From: Aporhodopirellula sallentina SM41
GTDB lineage: Bacteria; Planctomycetota; Planctomycetia; Pirellulales; Pirellulaceae
Assembly (NCBI RefSeq): GCF_000346505.1
Contig: NZ_ANOH01000400.1
Coordinates: forward strand, 1 to 62,203
Direction of reading: 5' to 3'
Length of the DNA stretch: 62,203 nucleotides
A program made the position numbers and the translations under genes. The notes under the pieces are model-generated. The model was given only the letters and a program-made list of their open reading frames with translations. It did not search any database and was not told the DNA's origin. Every line of letters starts with the position of its first letter. The stretch's first letter is position 1. Positions 55,588-62,203 of this stretch are shown here, piece after piece.

Positions 55588-56293
55588 ACCGATCCGGTTT
55601 GAGGCGATTCGCAGGCCGAAACGCCGATCTGGAAAACAACCATCCGCGGGACGACCTTCATCGGGTCAAACTCTCGCGGGCGAGCCGACTGGCGATCGGG
55701 CGGCCACGAGAACGGACGCCATATCAAGGTCCGACATATCGACGCCTCACATCTCGACGCCTCACATCTCGACGCCTCACATCTCGACGGCCTCTATGCC
55801 AGGCCGCCGCCCCGGACTCAACGGCGCCGCAGACTCCTCTTCAGTCGCCCAAAGGCACCCTCCCTCCCTTAAAGCCCATTTTCGAGACCGTATCCCGGTA
55901 CCGAAGCGAGACGTCTGTTTTGCATTGCGGCCCTTCTGCCGACGCACTGCAAACGCGTTCATCTCCCGCGAACGACGTCGCATCCTCCGAAAACCGACCG
56001 AAGTTGGTCTTCGACATGCACGCGAGGCTACGCTGAGTTGCCTATTTAGGAGGTTTGGGCAATTGACAACGGTGGCGCTGAAGTTACTGTAGGCGGGCAA
56101 TAAGAACAGAGTGGATGTGGTTTCCAATGCGGCACCCACGATTCCTGTGTGAATCACCTGTTCCTCCGTGGCCCTGATCGCAGCGTGTGATTGGGGCGAT
56201 GACAAGATTTTCAGAAGTGCTCGATAGCATTTCAACAGTTTAGTGTGCGAACTCAGATCGCACCGAACACTCCGAACCTTTTGGGAGAATTAG
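55588..56293. other. Intergenic region, 706 bp, with a 15-bp tandem repeat
   Basis: Overlapping short open frames on both strands are rich in Arg, Ser and Pro, carry no motif, and I do not call them. The clear feature is the tandem repeat at 55734-55794. A weak TTGACA (56063) with TACTGT 16 bases later could be a promoter for the next gene. Confidence 0.55.
55734..55794. repeat. Four 15-bp tandem repeats
   Basis: The unit ACATCTCGACGCCTC occurs four times without spacers. The first copy has one changed base and the last has one inserted G. Confidence 0.85.
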
Positions 56294-57007
56294 ATGACTC
56301 GGAATTTGGTGAAAGGAACGGCCGCCCTCGCGTTGGTCATGGCCGCCTCTTTGACATTGAGCGCACCGGTACAAGCTGGTGGTTTGTTCAAGAAACTTTT
56401 CGCGAAGAACGACTGCTGCGAACCAACCCGCTGCGGCGGTGGTGGCTTGTTTGCCAAACTGCGTGCAATGAAAGCAGACGATTGCTGCGAGCCTTGCTGC
56501 TGCGAACCAGCACCAGAGCCATGCTGCGAACCTGCTCCGGAACCATGCTGTGCCCCAGCTCCTGAGCCATGCTGCGAACCAGCTCCTGCTCCTTGCTGCG
56601 AACCTGCACCAGCACCATGCTGCGAGCCTGCTCCCGTCGTCGAAGCTCCTTGTTGTGGCGCCGTCGAAGCAGCTCCTGTCGTTGAAGCTCCTTGCTGCGG
56701 TGGCGACGCCCCAGTCGTCGAAGGTGCTCCTGTCGAAATGGGCGAATCGGTCAGCAGCGAAGGTTTCGACCTTGCTCCCGGCGAAACTCTCGTTCCTGGT
56801 AGCGTAACGACCGGTGCTGCTACCGAAGCCGCAACGGAAGCTCCAGCCGCGGAAGCTCCTGCTGCTGAAGCACCACCAGCACCGACCGCAGACGCAGCAG
56901 CCGATGCCGCTCCTGCCGAAGGCGATGCCGTTCCTAGCAGCAGCGACGAAGAAGCCGCTCCACCGGCTCCTCCAGCACCAACGCCAGACGCCGCTACCGA
57001 CATCTAG
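56294..57007 (+). CDS. Exported Cys-Cys-Glu-Pro repeat protein
   Basis: A 237-residue protein with a clear signal peptide (LVMAASLTLSAPVQA) and GGGAGAA-like GGGAGAA-type Shine-Dalgarno sequence GGGAGAA before the ATG. The mature part begins GGLFKKLFAKNDCCEP, then repeats short units of Cys-Cys-Glu-Pro-Ala-Pro about nine times (residues of about 40-115), then Ala-Pro-Cys-Cys-Gly variants, then an acidic Ala/Pro/Glu tail without cysteine. More than 25 cysteines lie in paired positions, which fits disulfide cross-linking or metal binding outside the cytoplasm. I recognise no catalytic family. Planctomycete cell walls contain Cys-rich proteins, so a structural role is conceivable. A terminator follows. 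Confidence 0.85.
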   Translation: MTRNLVKGTAALALVMAASLTLSAPVQAGGLFKKLFAKNDCCEPTRCGGGGLFAKLRAMKADDCCEPCCCEPAPEPCCEPAPEPCCAPAPEPCCEPAPAPCCEPAPAPCCEPAPVVEAPCCGAVEAAPVVEAPCCGGDAPVVEGAPVEMGESVSSEGFDLAPGETLVPGSVTTGAATEAATEAPAAEAPAAEAPPAPTADAAADAAPAEGDAVPSSSDEEAAPPAPPAPTPDAATDI

Positions 57008-57126
57008 TCGACGCCCGTCGCGAAAGTGACCTGACAGATCTCCGCTGCGGCGTCGCCAAGACAACGTTCGGTTCAGGCGTCCTCACCCGGTCGCCGATCT
57101 CGCCAGAATCACTAACCCAAAACCAA

Positions 57127-57158
57127 ACCTCGCCCGATTCATTCGGACGAGGTTTTTT
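57127..57158 (+). terminator. Intrinsic terminator after the Cys-repeat gene
   Basis: Stem CCTCG with an inner CCGA/TCGG stem around a TTCAT loop, separated by one mismatch, then CGAGG and TTTTTT. It lies 120 bp after the stop codon. Confidence 0.82.
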
Positions 57159-57192
57159 CGTGCGCGACGACCGAGTCTCGCGGGATGGGGCG

Positions 57193-57268
57193 TGTGCGTT
57201 TCCGAATGACCTGTATGTTTCCGAGTTACCTGTGTGGTTCCGGATGACGTGTGTGTTTCCAGATGAAC
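57193..57268. repeat. Four 19-bp tandem repeats
   Basis: Units of exactly 19 bp, such as TGTATGTTTCCGAGTTACC, start at 57193, 57212, 57231 and 57250. The TTCC core is constant and the flanks vary. Confidence 0.85.
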
Positions 57269-57444
57269 GAGGGCTCGCCGCGGGACGCTGAAAACCGCAT
57301 CAAAATACCGGTGAAAAACTCAGAACGGGGGATGCCCCAAGTGTCCTGCAATTGTCAACAATCAAGGCCCCCCAAATCGCAAACAATTTTGTGACATCGC
57401 GGCCTTGCAAAGTATCAACGCAGAGCCCACGTAACCTTGCCCGG

Positions 57445-57981
57445 CTACGCCGCCGTTTTGGGTTTGCGTCCGACCACCAGGGCCAACACAAACGCCACCG
57501 CCGCGACCGCGAGGTAGGCCATCGTTTTCTGGCCCCAGGCTTGTTTGCGTAACTCGATGGTGCGGTATTCCAGCGGCGTAGGGATATCGACCCCGTACTT
57601 CGTGATGTCCTCGAACTCGCGGATCATCTGTGCCGAACTGGCCTCCTGGTAGCCCTCTTCGAGCAATTCCAAGTGTTTTTCGGTCGTCAGCGGCACGTCG
57701 ATATTGGACCAGTTCACACCGCAAAACGCGGCACCGAGGAGGCATAACAGACATACCAGCCCGAGGGCCGCAAAGGCGAACGACCGCCCGCCCGACAGCC
57801 CACCGGAAGACGACGTCGCACGCACCGCTTTTGTGTCCTCGACCGGCGGCAGGTTCCGCAGTTCGCCGAGCTTGGGAACGGCGATCATTTGCCCGCAACC
57901 ACTGCACTCGATTTCACCGCCCGCCTTCGCCGTGGAAACCTCGTTGATCGCCTCGCACTTGGGGCATGTCAATTGATACAT
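57445..57981 (-). CDS. Zinc-ribbon membrane protein, unknown function
   Basis: A 178-residue protein. The N-terminus is a zinc ribbon (Cys6-Pro-Lys-Cys9 and Cys26-Ser-Gly-Cys29). A Pro/Ser linker leads to a first membrane helix (FAFAALGLVCLLCLLGAAF), a soluble loop of about 60 residues (TTEKHLELLEEGYQEASSA) and a second helix near the C-terminus (MAYLAVAAVAFVLALVVG). The ribbon and short tail should face the cytoplasm. The arrangement is common among planctomycete proteins of unknown role. It stands alone, convergent with the Cys-repeat gene. Confidence 0.78.
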   Translation of the reverse strand: MYQLTCPKCEAINEVSTAKAGGEIECSGCGQMIAVPKLGELRNLPPVEDTKAVRATSSSGGLSGGRSFAFAALGLVCLLCLLGAAFCGVNWSNIDVPLTTEKHLELLEEGYQEASSAQMIREFEDITKYGVDIPTPLEYRTIELRKQAWGQKTMAYLAVAAVAFVLALVVGRKPKTAA

Positions 57982-58964
57982 CGTCGAACCTGAACAAAAG
58001 TGAGAATGGAGCTGTAATGAAGGGTGGCGATGCTAGTCGGAGGCGACTGTCCCCCCCGGAAACGCTCACAAATCGCGTGACGCACGGGTAGACCGAAAAC
58101 TCTGACAGACTAACATTGCGATGTGCTGAGGTTAACACACGACCGGTCGCTCCCGTCAGGTGCTCGCAAGGCGAACACTTGACCGGACATTCAACGATGA
58201 TTCGCGACAACCACCACAACGAACTGTAGTTCGTCTTCGCAACCCGAGCGGATTGGGTTCGCGGCACCCACAGGTGCGTGGTTCCTCGGTAGAGCCAGGA
58301 TGGTGCTCGAAGATCGTTTGCCAACAAAGCCTACTCGGTGAGCAGAGCATTTCGACAAAGTGTTGAAAACAATGCTGACAAGGCCAACCACTTCGGCGGC
58401 GCCAACCACAGAAAGTGGCAACGGGCTGATGGGGCTAGAAGGGCAAAAGATTCTCGGGCTGAAAAGGCACTCGAGTAAAAGAAATGACTCGGGATGCAGG
58501 TCGTTATTCTCCGTTCATCTTGTTTCACCCTAGCAGCTTTCCAACGGGCTACCATTGCAGGATACCAAAGGAAAAGTTCCCGAAGGCGACACGGTTGACA
58601 GAACCGGGGATTCCAGCCAATCGGAATGTTTTTCCAATTGAGGATGTCATTCCGGCGGACCGTCTAACGGGTGCTAGATTGAAGGTACCTGATGACTGAT
58701 CCGCAAGACGTAGTTGAAATTTTACGGGCAACATTTCAGCGTTGAATAAGTTTCCTTTGCACAGGCGTACAAACTCTGGCAACGCGACTCGTTTTGACGT
58801 TTCGTCGAATTACACTCGGGCTCGAATTACCCGCACTTAGAAAACAACAAACGAGTCATCTTCGGATGCCTCGAACCCCACGGTGACCAACACCCAGGTG
58901 GAATCCTGGTTCGCTGCTCACCCGCGATAAGCAACAGACACACAACCTTGAAGGAGTTGATACT
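57982..58964. other. Long gap upstream of the sigma factor gene, 983 bp
   Basis: No credible gene: open frames on both strands are below 140 codons and lack motifs. One perfect hairpin, ACGAAC-TGTA-GTTCGT, lies at 58219-58234. A long leader for the sigma factor gene or an unannotated small RNA could fit here, but I cannot support either from the sequence alone. Confidence 0.5.
58951..58956 (+). promoter_or_regulatory. Ribosome binding site fixing the TTG start of the sigma gene
   Basis: AAGGAG lies eight bases before TTG at 58965. The first in-frame ATG, four codons later, would be too far from it for normal spacing. Confidence 0.82.
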
Positions 58965-60524
58965 TTGTTCGATCCGATGATGGATGATTTTGACGACGTT
59001 TCGGCAACCAACACCGATGTCGTTACAGGCGGTTTCCGTAAACTTCCCGTTGATGACAACGAGGACGATACGGGCGTCAGCGTTGCTGACGTCAGCGACG
59101 GTCAGGTGCAATTGGAAAGCCCTGATGAGCTGATTGCGATTGACGAATCGGAAACGTGGTCGGACGATCCAGTTCGGATGTACCTGACGCAAATGGGTGA
59201 GATCCCATTGCTGACCCGTCGTGAAGAAATCGAACTGGCCAAACGGATCGAAGAAACCCGCCGTCGCTTCCGCACCAAACTGCTCGAGAACCACTACGTC
59301 CTCGTCGAAGCCTACAAGACGCTGAAGAAGGTCTACCGCGGCCAATTACCGTTCGACCGAACCGTTCAGGTCAGCGTCACCGACCGGCTCGAGAAAGAAC
59401 AAATCGTCGGCCGCCTTCCGCACAACCTCCGGACCCTGCAAACGCTCCTGAGCCGCAACCGCCATGACTGGAAGGTTGCGATGAGCAAGAGCACGCCGGC
59501 ACGTCGCCGCGCCGAAGCATGGCGGGCACTCGCTCGTCGTCGTCGCCGCGCCGTTCGCCTGGTCGAAGAACTCGGCCTGCGTACCCAACGGATCGAAACC
59601 CGAATCGCGATGCTCGAGAAATTCTCTCGCCGCCTCGACGAAATCGATGCCCTCATCCGTGACCAGAAACGCACCAAACACGGCCGCGAAGTCCGCGACC
59701 AACTGCTGCACGAACGTCGCCAAATCCTGACCGCCTGCCAAGAAACCCCAACGTCGCTGCGAAACCGCTGCCAAATGCTCGGCCGCGTCTACAGCGAATA
59801 CCAACAGGCCAAACGGGAACTGAGCGAAGGAAACCTTCGTCTGGTCGTCTCGATCGCGAAGAAGTACCGCAACCGCGGACTCTCGTTCCTCGACCTGATC
59901 CAAGAAGGCAACGCCGGACTCATGCGAGCGGTCGACAAGTTCGAATACCGTCGCGGGTTCAAGTTCTGCACGTATGCGACATGGTGGATTCGCCAAGCAA
60001 TCACCCGCGCTGTCGCCGACCAAAGCCGTACGATTCGTATCCCGGTTCACATGGTCGAAACCATGAGCCGCGTCCGAAACGTCGCTCGTGCTTTGCTGCA
60101 AGAACTCGGACGTGAACCGTCGATCGAGGAAACCGCTCGGCGCGCCGACGTGACGATCGAAGAAGCACGCCGCGTCCTGACAATGAGCCGCTTCCCGATC
60201 TCGCTCGACCGCCCAGTCGGAAACAGCGAAGACAGCCAATTCGGTGACTTGCTGCCCGACGGCACCGCGGAAAGCCCGCAAATCGGTGCGACCCAGGAAA
60301 TGCTCCGCCAACGAATCACCGGCGTGCTGAAATCGCTCTCCTACCGTGAACGCGAAATCATCAAATTGCGTTACGGTCTCGGTGACGGCTACAGCTACAC
60401 GCTCGAAGAAGTCGGACACATCTTCAAGGTCACCCGCGAGCGGATCCGACAAATCGAAGCCAAAGCGGTTCGCAAGCTTCAACAACCTAGCCGCAGCCAG
60501 GACTTGGTTGGATTCCTGGACTAA
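58965..60524 (+). CDS. Primary-type sigma-70 RNA polymerase factor
   Basis: A 519-residue sigma factor from a TTG start. Region 1.2 is [21 protein letters not shown] long Arg-rich segment of about 175 residues comes before region 2, which is textbook: [36 protein letters not shown] and [18 protein letters not shown]. Regions 3 and 4 follow ([21 protein letters not shown]). It recognises -10/-35 promoters for RNA polymerase. The region 2.4 and 4.2 sequences fit RpoD/SigA, but other planctomycete sigma-70 copies cannot be excluded. The acidic N-terminus lacks a full region 1.1. Its stop shares a base with the next gene's ATG. Confidence 0.92.
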   Translation: MFDPMMDDFDDVSATNTDVVTGGFRKLPVDDNEDDTGVSVADVSDGQVQLESPDELIAIDESETWSDDPVRMYLTQMGEIPLLTRREEIELAKRIEETRRRFRTKLLENHYVLVEAYKTLKKVYRGQLPFDRTVQVSVTDRLEKEQIVGRLPHNLRTLQTLLSRNRHDWKVAMSKSTPARRRAEAWRALARRRRRAVRLVEELGLRTQRIETRIAMLEKFSRRLDEIDALIRDQKRTKHGREVRDQLLHERRQILTACQETPTSLRNRCQMLGRVYSEYQQAKRELSEGNLRLVVSIAKKYRNRGLSFLDLIQEGNAGLMRAVDKFEYRRGFKFCTYATWWIRQAITRAVADQSRTIRIPVHMVETMSRVRNVARALLQELGREPSIEETARRADVTIEEARRVLTMSRFPISLDRPVGNSEDSQFGDLLPDGTAESPQIGATQEMLRQRITGVLKSLSYREREIIKLRYGLGDGYSYTLEEVGHIFKVTRERIRQIEAKAVRKLQQPSRSQDLVGFLD

Positions 60525-62044
60525 TGCCATCCATTGGCGAAGTCCTACAACAAGGCTGGCAAATCCATCAAAGTGGAAACGTTCCCGCCGCGATGCAACT
60601 GTATCGCGGTGTCCTGGAGCAAATCCCGGATTCTGCCGAAGCCTGGGTGTATCTCGGGATCGCGCAGTTCGATCTGCGAGACTTTCAAGGCTCGATCGAC
60701 TCTTATCGACGGGCCCTGGCGATCAAAAGCCAGTTCCCGATCGCGTGGAACAATCTCGGTAATTCGCTCCGAATGATCGGCGAGATCGACGAGGCGGAAA
60801 CCTGCTTCGCCAAAGCCCTTGAGCAACAACCGGGCTATCTCTCCGCACTGAAGAATCGCGGAACCCTGTGGGTATGGAACGGCGACGTTCAACGCGGTCT
60901 GCAGTGGTACGACCAAGGGCTCAAGATCGATCCCAACAACGCGGAACTGCACCGCAACCTCGGCGTCATCTCTCTCCTGATGGGTGACTACGATCGCGGG
61001 TTCGAAGAGTTCCGATGGCGTTGGCGGATGCCCGGTGTCGGCAGACCTGCGATCGCCGAAGCATGGAGGGCCGCCGGAATTCACGTCCCGATCTGGACTG
61101 GCGAGCCACTCGATGGGCGAGTCGTTGTGATCTACCCCGAACAAGGTCTCGGCGACGCGATCCATTTCATCCGCGTCGCATCGGCGCTCAAAGCGAGCGG
61201 CGCGACAGTCATCGCCGTCTGCAGCGAAAAACTGATCCCGCTGTTTTCAACGGTCCCGGGTGTCGACGAATTCGTTGCCGACGCCACCCCCACTTCAAAC
61301 AACGGCGACATGATGGCCGCGGGCATGTCGATGCTGCACGGCAACGTCACCCAAGCCAACTTCCAAGGTTCGTTTATCGAAATACTGGACGCCGTCTATC
61401 AACGCGACCGAGCGATGTTCTTCGGCGACTCCCTGTTCGCGAGCACACAGACAACGCCCAACGAACCACCCTCCTCCCCACCTAGGATCGACGGCTACCT
61501 GCACGTCTCAGATCAACTGATCAACCAGTGGCATGATTGGCTCGCTCCGAAACGCAAACCGACCGACCACGACTCCTCTCCCAAACCGCTTATTGGGATC
61601 AACTGGCAGGGCAACCGAGAACATCACGCGGACGTTTACCGCAGCGTCGCGTTGGAAGAACTGCGTCCCATCGTTGAAGGCGGCGAGTTCGATGTCGTCA
61701 ACATGCAGTTCGGCCACGGCATCGAACAACTCGATCAAGTCGACTTTGCCGACTCGATCATCCGATTACCTGACACGCTCGACCAAACAGGCGGTCAATT
61801 CATGGACACCGCCGCGGTTTTGTGCAACCTCGACGCACTCGTAACAACCGACACTGCAATCGCTCACCTCGCTGGAGCCCTGGGCGTTCGCACGCACCTG
61901 CTTCTGGGTAGAGTCCCCGATTGGCGCTGGTTGATGGAAGGCGACTCGACGCCATGGTACCCGAACACTGTCATCAGCCGACAAACCGAATTCGGCAACT
62001 GGAACGAGCCCGTAAATAGGATCAGAGATCGTTTACTCGCCTAG
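60524..62044 (+). CDS. TPR protein with glycosyltransferase-like C-terminal domain
   Basis: A 506-residue protein. Residues of about 5-165 hold four to five TPR units (AEAWVYLGIAQFDLRDFQGSI, AWNNLGNSLRMIGEIDEAE, AELHRNLGVISLLMGDYDRG). The remainder resembles the GT9/O-GlcNAc-transferase-like fold: VVIYPEQGLGDAIHFIRVA, LIGINWQGN and the closing LVTTDTAIAHLAGALGVRT. Such proteins may glycosylate proteins or act as inactive relatives. The ATG overlaps the sigma factor stop (TAATG), so translation is coupled. The substrate is unknown. No signal peptide. Confidence 0.85.
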   Translation: MPSIGEVLQQGWQIHQSGNVPAAMQLYRGVLEQIPDSAEAWVYLGIAQFDLRDFQGSIDSYRRALAIKSQFPIAWNNLGNSLRMIGEIDEAETCFAKALEQQPGYLSALKNRGTLWVWNGDVQRGLQWYDQGLKIDPNNAELHRNLGVISLLMGDYDRGFEEFRWRWRMPGVGRPAIAEAWRAAGIHVPIWTGEPLDGRVVVIYPEQGLGDAIHFIRVASALKASGATVIAVCSEKLIPLFSTVPGVDEFVADATPTSNNGDMMAAGMSMLHGNVTQANFQGSFIEILDAVYQRDRAMFFGDSLFASTQTTPNEPPSSPPRIDGYLHVSDQLINQWHDWLAPKRKPTDHDSSPKPLIGINWQGNREHHADVYRSVALEELRPIVEGGEFDVVNMQFGHGIEQLDQVDFADSIIRLPDTLDQTGGQFMDTAAVLCNLDALVTTDTAIAHLAGALGVRTHLLLGRVPDWRWLMEGDSTPWYPNTVISRQTEFGNWNEPVNRIRDRLLA

Positions 62045-62137
62045 CGAGCACCCCCGGTATCTCTTTCAGTCCCCGCAACAACACGTTCGTTACGGTCCAG
62101 AGCCTTCGGAAATTCGACATACCCGCTTCCCGCAGCC

Positions 62138-62159
62138 GGATTCGCAAGAATCCAGCTAT
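62138..62159. repeat. REP-like hairpin at the window end
   Basis: The perfect hairpin GGATTC-GCAA-GAATCC is followed by AGCTAT. On the minus strand it reads ATAGCTGGATTC, close to the head of family B. It lies 94 bp after the TPR gene. Confidence 0.5.
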
Positions 62160-62203
62160 TCCCCAACACATACAAACCCGGCCCTACTTAAACGCCAGGG
62201 TCA

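Larger units (their letters stand above)
57008..57444. other. Convergent gap with terminator and 19-bp repeats, 437 bp
   Basis: It holds the terminator at 57127 and the tandem repeat at 57193-57268. The rest, next to the end of the zinc-ribbon gene, shows nothing I can identify. Confidence 0.6.

Noticed and set aside
55599-56036. 145-codon open frame in the 706-bp gap, and a 152-codon frame opposite it
   Set aside because: Both run through the 15-bp tandem repeat, lack ribosome binding sites and motifs, and contradict each other.
56063-56090. TTGACA and TACTGT as a promoter for the Cys-repeat gene
   Set aside because: The -10 match is poor and the site is over 200 bp from the gene, so I mention it only in the gap note.
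56290-57003. Gly/Ser/Gln/His-repeat protein on the minus strand
   Set aside because: Its repeats are the complement of the Cys-Cys-Glu-Pro repeats. The sense frame has the signal peptide, ribosome binding site and terminator.
57193-57268. Possible short CRISPR-like repeat
   Set aside because: Units are directly adjacent with no spacers.
57982-58964. tmRNA or another known structural RNA before the sigma gene
   Set aside because: I found no tRNA-like ends, tag reading frame or other recognisable RNA signature.
59346-60530. 394-codon open frame antisense to the sigma factor
   Set aside because: It mirrors a well-conserved sigma-70 gene and shows no domain or ribosome binding site.

Overview
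The window looks like a chromosomal segment of a marine planctomycete of the Rhodopirellula/Pirellulaceae type. The case rests on gene content: three secreted sulfatases and two GH29 fucosidases, a PEP-CTERM protein, an SHD1-domain protein, a secreted DUF4159 protein, a very large alpha-2-macroglobulin, a protein kinase fused to an AAA module, loosely packed genes on both strands, and many short palindromic repeats between genes. I saw no rRNA, tRNA, CRISPR array, transposase or prophage gene.

Layout. 1-2.6 kb: the end of a PEP-CTERM protein and a GH29 fucosidase. 2.7-10.8 kb, minus strand: a DHDPS/NAL-family aldolase, a thioredoxin-like protein, HemW, an RNase Z-like hydrolase, ScpA, a YraN-type nuclease and a toroid-DUF4159 protein. 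11-15.2 kb: a MoxR ATPase, glutamate dehydrogenase, an aquaporin and a Nudix hydrolase. 15.6-34.8 kb: a saccharolytic region with a second GH29, the macroglobulin, a GH63-like glucosidase, three sulfatases and an unrecognised 763-residue secreted protein. 35-42 kb: an HD-GYP protein, FeoAB behind a Fur-type operator, protoporphyrinogen oxidase and the SHD1 protein. 42.5-46.3 kb: ferredoxin-NADP reductase, GlgC and a FadL-type porin. 46.5-54.6 kb: a DUF3237 gene, a fusion of an FAD oxidoreductase with an acetoacetate-decarboxylase-like domain, and the kinase-AAA giant. 54.9-62 kb: a lipoprotein, a Cys-Cys-Glu-Pro repeat protein, a zinc-ribbon membrane protein, a primary-type sigma factor and a TPR/glycosyltransferase-like gene coupled to it.

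The fucosidases, sulfatases and unrecognised protein together suggest breakdown of a sulfated, fucose-containing polysaccharide such as an algal fucan. HemW, protoporphyrinogen oxidase and FeoAB supply haem and iron. The most unusual parts are the FAD/decarboxylase fusion with its DUF3237 partner and a set of GTAG-headed palindromes that resemble REP/REPIN elements. These palindromes show compensatory stem changes and sit almost only between convergent genes.
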